Notes: generated from the letters alone by a model not told the origin. Positions 52,799 through 62,413 are shown, counted from the first letter of the stretch. The stretch is 64,000 nucleotides of DNA from Hyalangium ruber (GCF_034259325.1 NZ_JAXIVS010000002.1:496001-560000); one strand, 5' to 3'. A program made the numbers and translations.

Positions 52799-53599
52799 TC
52801 ACAGGCGCTGCGGCATGTCGCCGCAGTTCTGTTGCTGGAAGTGCTGGGCCTGGGCGGGCGTCATCATCCGCATGCCGTAGGTGGCCTGGATGGGGAAGAC
52901 GTACTGGCGCGAGTCGAAGCGGCTCACGAACTCGTCGCGGATCTTCCGATCCAGTCCCGGAACCGCCCTACCCGCCGTCCAGCCCGCATGCTTCTGAGCC
53001 AGCATCAGCGGGTTCGCGGCGGTGTAGTCGCGCAGGCCGTAGTGCGCCAGGAACATGCGGCTCATCACCCAGTCCGCGAAGGGCACCTTCAGCGGGAACC
53101 AGTAGATGAGGCGCACCTCCAACCGGATGCCGCCCTCCTCCCGCCCGGGAGCATCGAAGCGCTCGTCCTCTGGACCCGGCACGCTCTCGGCCAGGGGCTG
53201 CTCGCGCGCCAGCCAGAAGATGGGACCGTCATGCTGGCCATCCACGCCGGGCTTGTAGCGAGGCTCGGGCTTCTCCGTGTCGCCGATCCGCTGACGCCAG
53301 GCCAGCGCCAGCTTCTCCGCAGCGGTGCCCCCTCGCGTCCCATTGCCCAGGTAGGGCACGACGCTGGGCAGCAACCCCGCCAGGGTCGCGTGCATCATCC
53401 GCTTGCAGTCGCCGTGGTGGCGACTGCCGGCCCGCACTGCTTCGAAGGCGGCGTACTCGGCCATGATGCGGCCCTGCAGCATCAAGAAGAGCTGCAGCGT
53501 GCCGAGGATGAGAAAGACGGTGAGAGGTAGCGTCAGCGCGGCCTCCACGGCCGCCTGCCCGGACTCCCCCCGTTGGTGTCCGTTCGTCCGAGAAATCAT
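52799..53599 (-). CDS. TadE-like protein, cassette A first gene
   Basis: A 266-residue TadE-type protein: ESGQAAVEAALTLPLTVFLI with the G then Glu +5 prepilin pattern, then MLQGRIMAEYAAFEAVRAGSR, the typical TadE helix. The exported part includes EVRLIYWFPLKVPFADWVMS and YVFPIQATYGMRMM. Start ATG 53599 or GTG 53605; both lie inside a perfect palindrome. Eight bases separate it from the TadG-like gene. Confidence 0.82.
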   Translation of the reverse strand: MISRTNGHQRGESGQAAVEAALTLPLTVFLILGTLQLFLMLQGRIMAEYAAFEAVRAGSRHHGDCKRMMHATLAGLLPSVVPYLGNGTRGGTAAEKLALAWRQRIGDTEKPEPRYKPGVDGQHDGPIFWLAREQPLAESVPGPEDERFDAPGREEGGIRLEVRLIYWFPLKVPFADWVMSRMFLAHYGLRDYTAANPLMLAQKHAGWTAGRAVPGLDRKIRDEFVSRFDSRQYVFPIQATYGMRMMTPAQAQHFQQQNCGDMPQRL

Positions 53600-53624
53600 T
53601 TCCACACAGTGTGGAAATGATTTC
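53592..53624. promoter_or_regulatory. Perfect 33-base palindrome over the cassette A start codon
   Basis: GAAATCATTTCCACAC-A-GTGTGGAAATGATTTC, an exact inverted repeat with 16-base arms. The left arm, read on the minus strand, contains the start codons of the TadE-like gene (GTG 53605, ATG 53599). The A/T content is far above the surroundings. It could be a repressor site or an mRNA hairpin that hides the start codon. No T-run follows on either strand within 10 bases, so a terminator for ileS is less likely. Confidence 0.6.
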
Positions 53625-53718
53625 CCACCGGGGTAACCCCCCGCTGATCAGCGACTGTCGTGAAGCGCGCGGCTCACCGTGCGCGCGTGCAGGCTTCTCG
53701 ACGTCTCCGCCGAGACTG

Positions 53719-56619
53719 TCAGGCCCCGAGCGCCTCGTGGCACTTGGGACACACCCCGTGGTCCGAGCTCACTGTCTCCGAGTAGACCCAGCAGCGCGGG
53801 CACTTCTCACCCCGGGCGCGCAGCACCTCCGCCGTCACCGTCACGCCCTCGCCGAACGCCTGGGCCAGGGAGAGCGGCTGGGCCTTGGGCCCCGGCTGAT
53901 CCGCCAGCTCCACCTGGCTCACGATGAACATCATCGGCAGCTCCTCCCGATGCGCCTGGAGGAACTCCCGCGCCGCGCCGCTCGCTGTCAGCACCACCCG
54001 CGCCTCCAACGAGGCGCCGATGAGCTTCTCGCGCCGAGCCACCTCCAGCACGCCCTGCACGGCGCTCCGGAGCGCGAAGAGCTTGCCGTATCGCTCCGCC
54101 AGCGCGGGCTCCAACGAAGCCCCGGCGCTCGGAAAGTCCGACAGGAAGACGCTCTCGGCCGCCTTGCCAGGAAGCTGCTGCCAGGCCTCCTCCGCCGTGA
54201 AGCTCATCACCGGCGCCAGCAGGCGCAGCAGCGCGGAGGCCACCTCGTGCAGCACGGTCTGGGCGCTGCGCCGCGCCTTGCTGCCCGCCTTCGCCGTGTA
54301 GAGCCGGTCCTTCAGGATGTCGAAGTACACCGCCGACAAATCCGCCGCGCAGAAGTCCACCACCGTGGCGTAGACAAGGTGGAACTCATAGTCCTCGTAC
54401 GCCCGGCGCACCCGCTCCACCACCTCCGCCAGCCGCCCGCGTGCCCACAGGTCCAAAGGCAGCAGCTCGGAGTCCGGCACCGCGTCCCTCGCCGGCTCGA
54501 AGTCGTAGAGGTTGCCCAGCGCATAGCGCAGCGTGTTGCGGATCTTCGCGTAGCCCTGGCTCAGCCCCTGGAGGATCTGATCCGACAGCCGCACGTCGTT
54601 GCGGTAGTCGCTGGCGGCCACCCACAGCCGCAGCACCTCGGCGCCGTACTGCTGGATGATCTTCTCCGGGGCGATGACGTTGCCCTTGCTCTTGGACATC
54701 TTCTCGCCCTGCCCGTCCACCACGAAGCCGTGGGTGAGACAGGCCCGGTAGGGCGATTTGTCCCGCGTGCCCACCGACACCAGCATGGACGAGTGGAACC
54801 AGCCCCGGTGCTGGTCGCTGCCCTCCAGGAACAGGTCGGCGGGGATGCGCTGCCGCTTCTCCAGCACCGCCGAGAACATGCACGCCGAGTCGAACCACAC
54901 GTCCAGGATGTCCGTCTCGCGCCGGAACTGGCCGCCGCCGCACTTGATGCAGCGCCCGCCCGCGCCCAGGAACTCCTCCACGGGCGTGCGATACCAGGCA
55001 CCCACGCCCTCCTTCTCCACCGCCGCCGCCACGCGCTCCATCACCTCCGGGGAGACGACGGCTTCCTGGCACTGCTCGCAGTAGGCGATGGGGATGGGCA
55101 CGCCCCAGGTGCGCTGCCGGCTGATGCACCAGTCCGGACGCCCCTCCAACATTCCGCGGATGCGGCTGTGTCCCCACCCGGGCACCCAGCGCACCGTGTC
55201 CACCTCGGCGAGCACCTGCTCGCGGAAGGTCTTCTCGCCCTGCAGCGGCTTGTCCAGCGGGATGAACCACTGGTACGTCGCCGAGAGGATGATGGGGTTT
55301 CGGCAGCGCCAGCAGTGCGGATAGCTGTGCTTCACCGTGTCCGTCTTCGCGTTGAGCAGCGCACCTCGCTCCGCCAGCAGGTCGATGATGACCGGGTTGG
55401 CCTCGAACACCCGCAGGCCGCGCAGCCCCTCGCCTACCGTGTCGTCGTAGCGCCCGTCTCCGCGCACCGAGTTGTAGATGTCCAGCCCGTACTTCAGGCC
55501 GACCTCATAGTCCTCCTGACCGTGACCCGGCGCCGTGTGGACCAGCCCCGTGCCCGCCTCCAGCGTCACGTGCTCGCCCAGCACCACCTTGCCCGTGCGC
55601 TCCAGGAAGGGGTGGCGGTAGCTCAGGTGCTCCAGGTCCTCGCCGCTGGCGTAGGCGAGGATCCTCCGGATGTCATCGAACCCCACCGTCTCCACGTCGC
55701 CGCCCGGCAGCTTCGCGTTCTTGAGCACCAGCTCGTCCGCCTTCACCTCCGCCAGCACCTGGGCCAAGAGCTGCTTGGCCACGCAGATGACGCGCCCGCC
55801 CAGGTCATAGAAGACGTACTCGAAGTCCCGGTGGGCCGCGATGGCCAGGTTGGCGGGCAACGTCCACGGCGTCGTGGTCCAGATGACGAAGAAGACCTCG
55901 CGCCCGCGCAGCGCCGGGAACCGCTCGGAGAGCTCCGGCCCCGCCGGGAAGGCCACGTACACCGAGGGGCTCTGGTGCTCCTCGTACTCCACCTCCGCCT
56001 CGGCCAGCGCCGTCTGGTCGTGGACGCACCAGTACACTGGCTTCTTGCGCCGGTAGAGCATGCCCCGCCGTGCGAACGCCGCCAGCTCGCGCAGCTCCTG
56101 CGCCTCGTACGCGGAGTCCAGCGTCCGGTACGGCGCCTCCCAGGTCCCGAAGACGCCCAGCCGCTGGAACTCGGCCCGCTGGATGTCGACGAACTCCAAC
56201 GCGTAGGCGCGGCAGCGCTCCAGGAACGCGTCGCGCGACAGGGTGCGCTTGTCGACCTTCTGCTCCTTGAGCCGCTTCTCCACCGCCTGCTCGATGGGCA
56301 GGCCGTGCGTGTCCCAGCCGGGGATGAAGTCGCACCGGCGCCCCGAGAGGTTCCGCGACTTCACCACGATGTCCTTGAGCACCTTGTTGAGCGCGTGCCC
56401 GGCGTGCAGGTGGCCATTGGCGTACGGAGGCCCGTCGGCCAACACGAACGGCTCGGCGCTCGCGTTCTTCTCCAGGAGCTTCTTCCAGATGCCACGCTCG
56501 GCCCACCACTCGAGCATCCGCGGCTCGAGCCGCGCGAGGTTCCCCTTGATGGGGAACTCCGTGCGCGGCAGGTTCAGCGTGTCCTTGTAGTCCTTGGGAG
56601 GCGAGCCTGCGTCACTCAT
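53719..56619 (-). CDS. ileS: Isoleucine-tRNA ligase
   Basis: A 966-residue class I synthetase. Signatures: PYANGHLHAGHALNK (HIGH type), GRRCDFIPGWDTHGLPIE, the editing domain region (VIWTTTPWTLPANLAI), KMSKSKGNVI (KMSKS) and a C-terminal zinc finger CPRCWVYS with CPKCHEALG. The protein is complete and typical. It lies between the two Tad-like cassettes on the same strand, probably as a bystander. Gap of 34 bases to the unknown exported-protein gene upstream. Confidence 0.97.
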   Translation of the reverse strand: MSDAGSPPKDYKDTLNLPRTEFPIKGNLARLEPRMLEWWAERGIWKKLLEKNASAEPFVLADGPPYANGHLHAGHALNKVLKDIVVKSRNLSGRRCDFIPGWDTHGLPIEQAVEKRLKEQKVDKRTLSRDAFLERCRAYALEFVDIQRAEFQRLGVFGTWEAPYRTLDSAYEAQELRELAAFARRGMLYRRKKPVYWCVHDQTALAEAEVEYEEHQSPSVYVAFPAGPELSERFPALRGREVFFVIWTTTPWTLPANLAIAAHRDFEYVFYDLGGRVICVAKQLLAQVLAEVKADELVLKNAKLPGGDVETVGFDDIRRILAYASGEDLEHLSYRHPFLERTGKVVLGEHVTLEAGTGLVHTAPGHGQEDYEVGLKYGLDIYNSVRGDGRYDDTVGEGLRGLRVFEANPVIIDLLAERGALLNAKTDTVKHSYPHCWRCRNPIILSATYQWFIPLDKPLQGEKTFREQVLAEVDTVRWVPGWGHSRIRGMLEGRPDWCISRQRTWGVPIPIAYCEQCQEAVVSPEVMERVAAAVEKEGVGAWYRTPVEEFLGAGGRCIKCGGGQFRRETDILDVWFDSACMFSAVLEKRQRIPADLFLEGSDQHRGWFHSSMLVSVGTRDKSPYRACLTHGFVVDGQGEKMSKSKGNVIAPEKIIQQYGAEVLRLWVAASDYRNDVRLSDQILQGLSQGYAKIRNTLRYALGNLYDFEPARDAVPDSELLPLDLWARGRLAEVVERVRRAYEDYEFHLVYATVVDFCAADLSAVYFDILKDRLYTAKAGSKARRSAQTVLHEVASALLRLLAPVMSFTAEEAWQQLPGKAAESVFLSDFPSAGASLEPALAERYGKLFALRSAVQGVLEVARREKLIGASLEARVVLTASGAAREFLQAHREELPMMFIVSQVELADQPGPKAQPLSLAQAFGEGVTVTAEVLRARGEKCPRCWVYSETVSSDHGVCPKCHEALGA

Positions 56620-56653
56620 GGGCGGGGGGCCGTAGCACGCCCCTCCAGGCCCA

Positions 56654-57340
56654 TCAATGCGCGTCCGGCGGACGTGTTCCCTCGGCGCTGATACGGCGCA
56701 TGACCGTCACCGAGAGGTACGCTCCCTTGGCGGGGTGTACCGTCACCAGCAGCTCCTCGTTGCCCTTGCGGTAGATGTTGGGCTCCGCCTCGGTGTAGCC
56801 CTGCTGGATGAGCTGCTTGCGGTAGAAGCCCTCCACGTCGGGCGACGTGGTGGAGGCCGGCACCCGGAACGAGAGCGTGCGCGCCACCTCCAGGTCACTG
56901 TGCATCACATTCTTCGCCCCCGGGAAGACGGGCGCGATGGGCGAGGAGGGCGGCTGCGCCAGCGCGAGGTTGGCCTCGCCCAACACCACCGTGGTGCTGC
57001 CATCCGGGTTGGGCTGGATGATGAAGGTGTAGGAGATGAGCCGTTCGGTATCCAGCGCCGTGAGCTGCGGCTCCTTGAGCCACTGGGTCCGCTTGGGGGG
57101 GATGTAGAAGCCCCACGCCTCGAAGCGATCCACCATGTGCTGGAGGATGACTTCCGGCCGCTCGGCGCTCTTCACCGAACGCAGCTTCACGGGGACGCCC
57201 CCGGCTTTCATGATGCCGGGCACGTCCACCGTCTCGATGACCTTGGGCACGTCCCAGGTGAAAGGCAGCCGCTGAGCGGCGGCCTCACCGGCCCCCAGCA
57301 GCACCACCAGCCCCACCAGGATGGCCCGCGTCAATTGCAC
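56654..57340 (-). CDS. Exported protein of unknown function
   Basis: A 228-residue protein with signal peptide LTRAILVGLVVLLGAGEAAA. The mature part is soluble and mixed alpha/beta (VMHSDLEVARTLSFRVPAST, YRKQLIQQGYTEAEPNIYRKGNEELLVTVHPAKG) and has two repeated-looking halves. I do not recognise a family. Its start overlaps the stop of the preceding TadE-like gene by ten bases, so it may be translated with cassette B; cassette A has no equivalent. Confidence 0.65.
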   Translation of the reverse strand: MQLTRAILVGLVVLLGAGEAAAQRLPFTWDVPKVIETVDVPGIMKAGGVPVKLRSVKSAERPEVILQHMVDRFEAWGFYIPPKRTQWLKEPQLTALDTERLISYTFIIQPNPDGSTTVVLGEANLALAQPPSSPIAPVFPGAKNVMHSDLEVARTLSFRVPASTTSPDVEGFYRKQLIQQGYTEAEPNIYRKGNEELLVTVHPAKGAYLSVTVMRRISAEGTRPPDAH

Positions 57341-58260
57341 CTCAACCCCAGCCAGCAGTTCTCACGGGCGCTGTAAGAGCTGTCGTACTCCGTGGTCGGG
57401 CTGTCGGTGCCAGGCGTCGTCACCCAGTTGCCAGGGTCCGAGTCGCCACCGTTCTCCCTGTCCTCGAAGACGCGGAAGGAGTGGTAGAAGGTCGCCGGAT
57501 CGAAGCCGCCCGGCACGGACATGACGGACTGCTGGGCCAGCGCCCGCGCCGAGCCATTCGTCGCCACGTGCTGGTCGTACACGAGGTTGGTGGAGCGGTA
57601 GTACGGCGAGTTGTTGCACCCCGAGCCATCGAGCACGTTGCACTCCCGGAGCTCGTCCCGGGTGGCCAGCGCCCAGTCATCCAGCAGGATGCCGATCTGC
57701 CCCTGGCAGCCGCCACTGCCTCCGCGGTTGACGCCGCAGATCGTCAGGTCCGTGGCCTCGTAGTGCCGCTCCTTGAAGAAGCCACCGTTGCCCTCCATGA
57801 AGCCGCGGGGGAACACGGGCAGCACCTGGAAGACGGCCTCCGAGCGGCAGACCATGCCGCCGGTGTCACTGTAGACGCTGTCGGTCGTGCCCACCGGCGC
57901 GAAGCTGGGCCCGCCCGCCTCGCAGGTGACCTGGAGCCCCTGCCCCCGGGTGAACAGCTGGGAGGAGCCACTGCCACCCGACTTCGAGGTGCGCCCATCG
58001 AAGTCCGCGTAGAGCCCGTTGGCCGCCTGGCCCGGCCTGTTGCCGGAGATGAGGTTGTTCACGTGCGAGAAGTTGCCCGGCAGCTCGTGCATCCGCGCCG
58101 CCGTGGCGTGCCACATCGCGCTGGCGTTGGCCTCCGTCACCTTGAGCGACAGGTAGCCGATCTCGGCGAAGTGGATGCCGAACATGAGAACGGTGATGAA
58201 GACCAGCAGGCCCAGGGCGAGTTCCACCGCAGCCTGACCTCTGGAGCGCTTGGCTACCAT
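57331..58260 (-). CDS. TadE-like protein, cassette B third gene
   Basis: A 309-residue paralogue of the cassette A protein at 50260: RGQAAVELALGLLVFITVLM, then HFAEIGYLSLKVTEANASAMWHATAARMHEL. The C-terminus has the shared NWVTTPGTDSPTTEYDSSYSAR pattern. Start ATG 58260 overlaps the TadG-like stop by seven bases, the same overlap as in cassette A. Confidence 0.82.
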   Translation of the reverse strand: MVAKRSRGQAAVELALGLLVFITVLMFGIHFAEIGYLSLKVTEANASAMWHATAARMHELPGNFSHVNNLISGNRPGQAANGLYADFDGRTSKSGGSGSSQLFTRGQGLQVTCEAGGPSFAPVGTTDSVYSDTGGMVCRSEAVFQVLPVFPRGFMEGNGGFFKERHYEATDLTICGVNRGGSGGCQGQIGILLDDWALATRDELRECNVLDGSGCNNSPYYRSTNLVYDQHVATNGSARALAQQSVMSVPGGFDPATFYHSFRVFEDRENGGDSDPGNWVTTPGTDSPTTEYDSSYSARENCWLGLRCN

Positions 58261-59906
58261 GCCCTGTACCCCGCGTTGTTGAGCGCCTCGACGACGCGCT
58301 GCGCTTCTTGGAGATTGGCGGCGCCCAGCGTCTGGGTGATGTCGGAGACATCGCCCGGCTGCAGGTCGACGTCCGCGCCCACCAGCGTGGCGCGCCAGAA
58401 TGGATTGAGGAAGTTGGGAGGCTCCTGGTACGAGCCCTGCTGCACGCGGTGGTAGTAGGCGATGCCCGCCGACAACGCGGTCGCGTGGGAGATGTCCGTG
58501 CCACCCTGGGACACCAGCTTCAGGCCGGTGTTGTCGAACACCGTGCCCGAACCACTCTGCTTGAAGTGGAAGGTGAAGAGCAGGTTCCACGGGTCGGCCT
58601 GCTTGGCGGGCCGCTGGCTCAGGTCCCGCTCCATGACGGAGTAGGTCTTCGGCTGCCCGAAGTTGTTGGCGTTGTCGGTGACCTGCTGCCAGTTGTAATC
58701 CATGTGCGGAGGCCACATGCCCGGGCAGTTGTTGCAGTCGCCCATGGTGTGCTGCCGCTCGCGGCCGCCATCGCCGCCCGACTGGCCGCTCCACCGGTGC
58801 TCATCGTCGCCCGCCGAGCCGCTGGTGTCGTTGCTGCGCACGTGCGCCCTCGGCGAGCCCGAGCCGGGGATGCCCGGCGGGCACGGGGCCTGGTTGCGCA
58901 GGAACGTGGTCGTCAGGTTGCCGTGGTCATCACCCCAGGCGTGCTTGTTGCCCGTGGGGCCCTCGCTCGAGTGCGAGGGGCCGTCGTTGTCGGCGAAGTA
59001 GCCGCTGCCGTCGTTGGAGATGGTGACGAGATCCGGCGGGGTAATGATGGTGATGAGCCGCGTGCGAATGGCGTTGGCCCCACCCGAGCGGCCGGTGACG
59101 AAGGCGTGGCCGCGCGTGCCCATGGCCGCCCAGATGAAGTGGTTCTTGTGGCCAGCGTCGCGGCGCCGGCAGGCGGCGCCCTCCTTCTGCTGGCACTGGC
59201 CGGCGTCCTGCTCGACCTTGTTCACATCGTCCGAGGCGGGCAGCGCCTTGACCTCCTGGGCGCCCCACTTGTTGCCCTTGTTGAGCTCCTGGGCAATGGA
59301 CGCGCCGATGTTGAGCGAGCCAGTGAGGTTCTCGTCCAGCAGGCGGTCGAACAGCTCGTTCTGGCGGTCGCTGACGCTGGAGATCTGCAGCGCGCGCGCC
59401 TCCAGGCCCGCCTGTCCGTCCAGGCTCTGGAAGACCTGGTCGACGCGGTCATCCTCCTGCTTGAGCTTGTCCTGCGTGTCCGTGATGTCCTGGACGGCCT
59501 GGGTGGCGCACCGGCACATGGGCGGATTGCAGGTGGGACCGGGGCAGGCGCAGGCCGCGGCCATGATGAGCTCGTACTGCGTCTTGGGAGTGTCGTAGGA
59601 GTCGCGCGCCTCGTTCAGCACGGCCCGGTAGTAGCCGGCCCAGGAGATGAGGCTCTGCACGCCCGCCATCGCCACCATGTTGCTCATCAGGGCGCGGTTG
59701 AGCAGCGAGATGCTGTTGTAGGTGCGGGCGGTGGCCACCGCCTGCGAATAGGCGGCGGCATCAGCGGCCGTCTCCAGCTCCATCTTCTCCTTGGCCTTGG
59801 TGCCAATGGAGAGCGTCATGCACACCATGAGGGTGAGCAGGAGCAGGGTCAGCGCGAAGATGACGAGCGTCTGGCCTCTGGGGCGAAGGGGGTTCATCGT
59901 TGCCAT
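58254..59906 (-). CDS. TadG-like protein, cassette B second gene
   Basis: A 550-residue paralogue of the cassette A TadG-like protein: RGQTLVIFALTLLLLTLMVC, then AADAAAYSQAVATARTYNSI. It keeps CNNCPGMWPPHMDYNWQQ and NFLNPFWRATLVGADVD. The Cys clusters differ slightly (ACACPGPTCNPPMCRC). Start ATG 59906, one base after the TadE-like stop, so translation is coupled. ATG 59897 is an alternative. Confidence 0.82.
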   Translation of the reverse strand: MATMNPLRPRGQTLVIFALTLLLLTLMVCMTLSIGTKAKEKMELETAADAAAYSQAVATARTYNSISLLNRALMSNMVAMAGVQSLISWAGYYRAVLNEARDSYDTPKTQYELIMAAACACPGPTCNPPMCRCATQAVQDITDTQDKLKQEDDRVDQVFQSLDGQAGLEARALQISSVSDRQNELFDRLLDENLTGSLNIGASIAQELNKGNKWGAQEVKALPASDDVNKVEQDAGQCQQKEGAACRRRDAGHKNHFIWAAMGTRGHAFVTGRSGGANAIRTRLITIITPPDLVTISNDGSGYFADNDGPSHSSEGPTGNKHAWGDDHGNLTTTFLRNQAPCPPGIPGSGSPRAHVRSNDTSGSAGDDEHRWSGQSGGDGGRERQHTMGDCNNCPGMWPPHMDYNWQQVTDNANNFGQPKTYSVMERDLSQRPAKQADPWNLLFTFHFKQSGSGTVFDNTGLKLVSQGGTDISHATALSAGIAYYHRVQQGSYQEPPNFLNPFWRATLVGADVDLQPGDVSDITQTLGAANLQEAQRVVEALNNAGYRAW

Positions 59907-59907
59907 C

Positions 59908-60717
59908 TCACAGGCCCTCGGGGGTTTCGCCGCAGTTCTGCCGCTGGAAGAAACGGGACTTGGCCGGCGTCATCATCCGCATGCCGTAGGTGGCCTGGAT
60001 GGGGAAGACGTACTTCTGCGCGCTGGCCATGCTCTGGTACTTGCTGCGGATCTGCGAATCGAGCGTCGGCGCCGAGTTGCCAGCCGTCCAGCCCGCGTTC
60101 CGCTGCGCCGGCATCAGTGGGTTGACGGCGTTGTAGTCCTGCAGGCCGAAGTGGGCCATGAACATGCGCGTCATCACCCAGTCCGCGAAGGGAATCCGCA
60201 GCGGGAACCAGTAGATCAGCCGCACCTCCAGGCGCATGCCACCGCCGCCATCGACGGGGGCGTCGAAGTTGCGGTCCTCGGGGTCCGGCACGTTGGTGGG
60301 CTGCTCGCGCGCCAGCCAGAAGATGCTCTCGCCGGCCAGGCTCGAGCCGCCCAGGGTGCTCTGGGTGCTGTCCATGGCGACGAAGCGGGGGTTGCCGCCG
60401 TTGATGCGCTCGCGCCACGCGGACGCCAGCTTCTCGGCGGGGCTGCCACCCGAGGTGCCGCTACCCAGATACGTCACCACGTTGGGCAGCAGCGCCGCGA
60501 GGCCCGCATGCATCATCTTCTCGCAGTCGCCGTGGTGGCGGCTGCCGGCGCGCACCGCCTCGAAGGCGGCGTACTCGGCCATGATGCGACCCTGCAGCAT
60601 CATGAAGAGCTGTATCGTTCCAAGGACGAGGAACACGGTGAGCGGCAGCGTCAGCGCCGCCTCTACCGCCGCCTGTCCGGACTGCCCACGGGACGATCTC
60701 TGATTCCTGGAAGCCAT
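59908..60717 (-). CDS. TadE-like protein, cassette B first gene
   Basis: A 269-residue TadE-type protein: GQSGQAAVEAALTLPLTVFL with the G then Glu +5 prepilin pattern, then MLQGRIMAEYAAFEAVRAGSR, identical in that block to the cassette A copy. It includes a GGSSLAGESIFWLAREQP segment similar to its paralogue. First gene of cassette B. The 184 bases upstream, to the sigma-54 activator stop at 60902, show no recognisable promoter or palindrome like that of cassette A. Confidence 0.82.
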   Translation of the reverse strand: MASRNQRSSRGQSGQAAVEAALTLPLTVFLVLGTIQLFMMLQGRIMAEYAAFEAVRAGSRHHGDCEKMMHAGLAALLPNVVTYLGSGTSGGSPAEKLASAWRERINGGNPRFVAMDSTQSTLGGSSLAGESIFWLAREQPTNVPDPEDRNFDAPVDGGGGMRLEVRLIYWFPLRIPFADWVMTRMFMAHFGLQDYNAVNPLMPAQRNAGWTAGNSAPTLDSQIRSKYQSMASAQKYVFPIQATYGMRMMTPAKSRFFQRQNCGETPEGL

Positions 60718-60901
60718 TCGCCGCCTAGGTTGGCACCGAGGTAGGTCCTTCCGGCATCCGTCAGGTGGACGTACACCGGCGGTGTTACACCTCCCTGCGT
60801 CATAGCTCAGGTGCCATGGTGCTGAAAATCTACCGGGCAGGCGGCCGGGCGCATGACTTTTCCCCCGCTCGACAGGGGGTGTCCCAGGACCCAGCGGCGG
60901 A

Positions 60902-62335
60902 TCAGCGGGGTTTCATACCCTTGGCATCGAGCTGGTACTTCTTCACCAGCCGCTCGATGGACTTGCGGTGCAGGCCGCTCTCGCGGGCGGCGCGGGAGAG
61001 GTTGCCCTCGCAGCGGGCCAGCACGCTGGTGATGTACTCGCGCTCGAAGTTCTCCAGCAGCTGCTCCTTGGCGTCCTTGAAGGAGAGGTGCTCGTTGAAG
61101 GGCAGCGGCCCCTCGCGGGCCTGACCGCGCACGCGGGGCGGCAGGTGCGTGGGGAGGATCTCCTCCCCTTCCGAGAAGGTGAGCACGTGCGAGAGCACGT
61201 TCATCAGCTCGCGCACGTTGCCGGGCCACGTATAGGCCATGAGCATGCTCAGCGCCTCGGGGGAGAAGCGCTTGCGGCCGTGGCGCTCCACCACCTCGGG
61301 CTCGGCCAGGGCGCCCTTGAGGATGTGGGGGATGTCATCGCGGCGCTGGCGCAGCGGCGGCAGGTGGATGTGGATGACCGAGAGGCGGAAGTACAGGTCC
61401 TCGCGGAAGGCGCCCGCGGCGATCTCCTTCACCAGGTCGCGGTTGGTGGCGGCGATGACGCGGCAGTCCACTTCGATGACGTCGTTGCCGCCGACGCGCC
61501 GCACCTCGCGGTTCTCCAGCACGCGCAGGAGCTTGGGCTGCAGGTCCAGCCGCAGCTCGCCCAGCTCGTCCAGGAAGATGGTGCCGCCTTGCGCGCGCTC
61601 GAAGGCGCCGGGGCGGGCGCTCACCGCGCCGGTGAAGGCACCCTTCTCGTGGCCGAACAGCTCGCTCTCGATGAGGTTGGGCGGAATGGCGCCGCAGTCG
61701 AGCACCACCAGCGGCCCCTTCTTGCGGCCCGACAGCTCGTGGACCGCGCGCGCCACCAGCTCCTTGCCCGTGCCCGTCTCGCCCTGAATGATGACGGACA
61801 CGTCCATGGGGGCGATGCGTTTGATGAGCCCGAAGATCTGCCGCATCTTCACGCTCTGCCCCACCATGCCGCACAGCTCGCCTTCGCGGTCGGGTTCGAT
61901 CGTCACCTCCTCGTCGATGGGCGAGAAGGTGACGGTGCTGGAGCCCGCGCGAATCTGCGAGCCGGGCGAGAGGTAGGCCCGCTCAATCCGGCGTCCATCC
62001 AGGAAGGTGCCGTTGGTGGAGTTGAGGTCCACCAGCAGGTAGCCGCGCTCGGTGTACTGAATCTCGAAGTGGTGGCGGCTGGCGGTGCGGTCCTCCACGA
62101 GGACCAGGTCGTTCTGCGGGTGGGCGCCCACGCGCAGCCGCTCCTTGTCCGTCACGAGCTGGCGCCCCTCGTCCGGGCCGGACGAGACGTGCAGACGGCA
62201 CTTGTGCAGCTTGACGGTGGTGCGGTGGTCCATCACCAGCGTGTGGCTGGGGGCTTGCGGCACGCTGCCCAGGTCGACGCCGACGTCTCCTGGGTTGGTG
62301 CCAATGTCGTCCGGGTGCGGTCCGTGGGGGCTCAT
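60902..62335 (-). CDS. FHA-domain sigma-54-dependent transcriptional activator
   Basis: A 477-residue enhancer-binding protein. An FHA domain is at about 50-135 ([40 protein letters not shown]), the AAA+ domain at about 155-390 (Walker [15 protein letters not shown] loop, Walker B GGTIFLDE), and a Fis-type HTH at the C-terminus ([20 protein letters not shown]). FHA-containing sigma-54 activators bind phosphothreonine and link Ser/Thr kinase signalling to transcription; myxobacteria have many. It lacks a receiver domain. Targets unknown. Divergent from the RimK-type gene. Confidence 0.95.
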   Translation of the reverse strand: MSPHGPHPDDIGTNPGDVGVDLGSVPQAPSHTLVMDHRTTVKLHKCRLHVSSGPDEGRQLVTDKERLRVGAHPQNDLVLVEDRTASRHHFEIQYTERGYLLVDLNSTNGTFLDGRRIERAYLSPGSQIRAGSSTVTFSPIDEEVTIEPDREGELCGMVGQSVKMRQIFGLIKRIAPMDVSVIIQGETGTGKELVARAVHELSGRKKGPLVVLDCGAIPPNLIESELFGHEKGAFTGAVSARPGAFERAQGGTIFLDELGELRLDLQPKLLRVLENREVRRVGGNDVIEVDCRVIAATNRDLVKEIAAGAFREDLYFRLSVIHIHLPPLRQRRDDIPHILKGALAEPEVVERHGRKRFSPEALSMLMAYTWPGNVRELMNVLSHVLTFSEGEEILPTHLPPRVRGQAREGPLPFNEHLSFKDAKEQLLENFEREYITSVLARCEGNLSRAARESGLHRKSIERLVKKYQLDAKGMKPR

Positions 62336-62413
62336 CCGCCCCGGAGGATAGCAAACGGAGCCGTCAAGGCTGCTCGGCTGCTGCCCTGCTCGTGCTAGGC
62401 TTCGCCGCCCTCC

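Larger units (their letters stand above)
50260..53599 (-). other. Tad-like cassette A (TadE-TadG-TadE), duplicated
   Basis: Three minus-strand genes (52799-53599, 51195-52790, 50260-51201) with the same order, lengths and overlaps as cassette B at 57331-60717. At the DNA level, stretches such as the region around 52858-52905 and its counterpart at 59965-60012 are nearly identical. The duplicates flank ileS and one unknown gene. Confidence 0.85.
57331..60717 (-). other. Tad-like cassette B (TadE-TadG-TadE), duplicated
   Basis: Three minus-strand genes (59908-60717, 58254-59906, 57331-58260) paralogous to cassette A. The order and seven-base overlap are conserved. Gap of one base between the first and second genes here (eight in A). 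Confidence 0.85.

Noticed and set aside
53611-56691. Plus-strand frame of about 1000 codons opposite ileS
   Set aside because: It is the antisense of ileS, full of His/Arg/Gln/Leu. It begins inside the palindrome, which accounts for its MEMIS start.
60718-60901. Sigma-54 promoter for cassette B
   Set aside because: A TGGCAC on the minus strand near 60812 is not followed by TTGC at the right spacing, and TTGGCAC on the plus strand near 60729 also fails.
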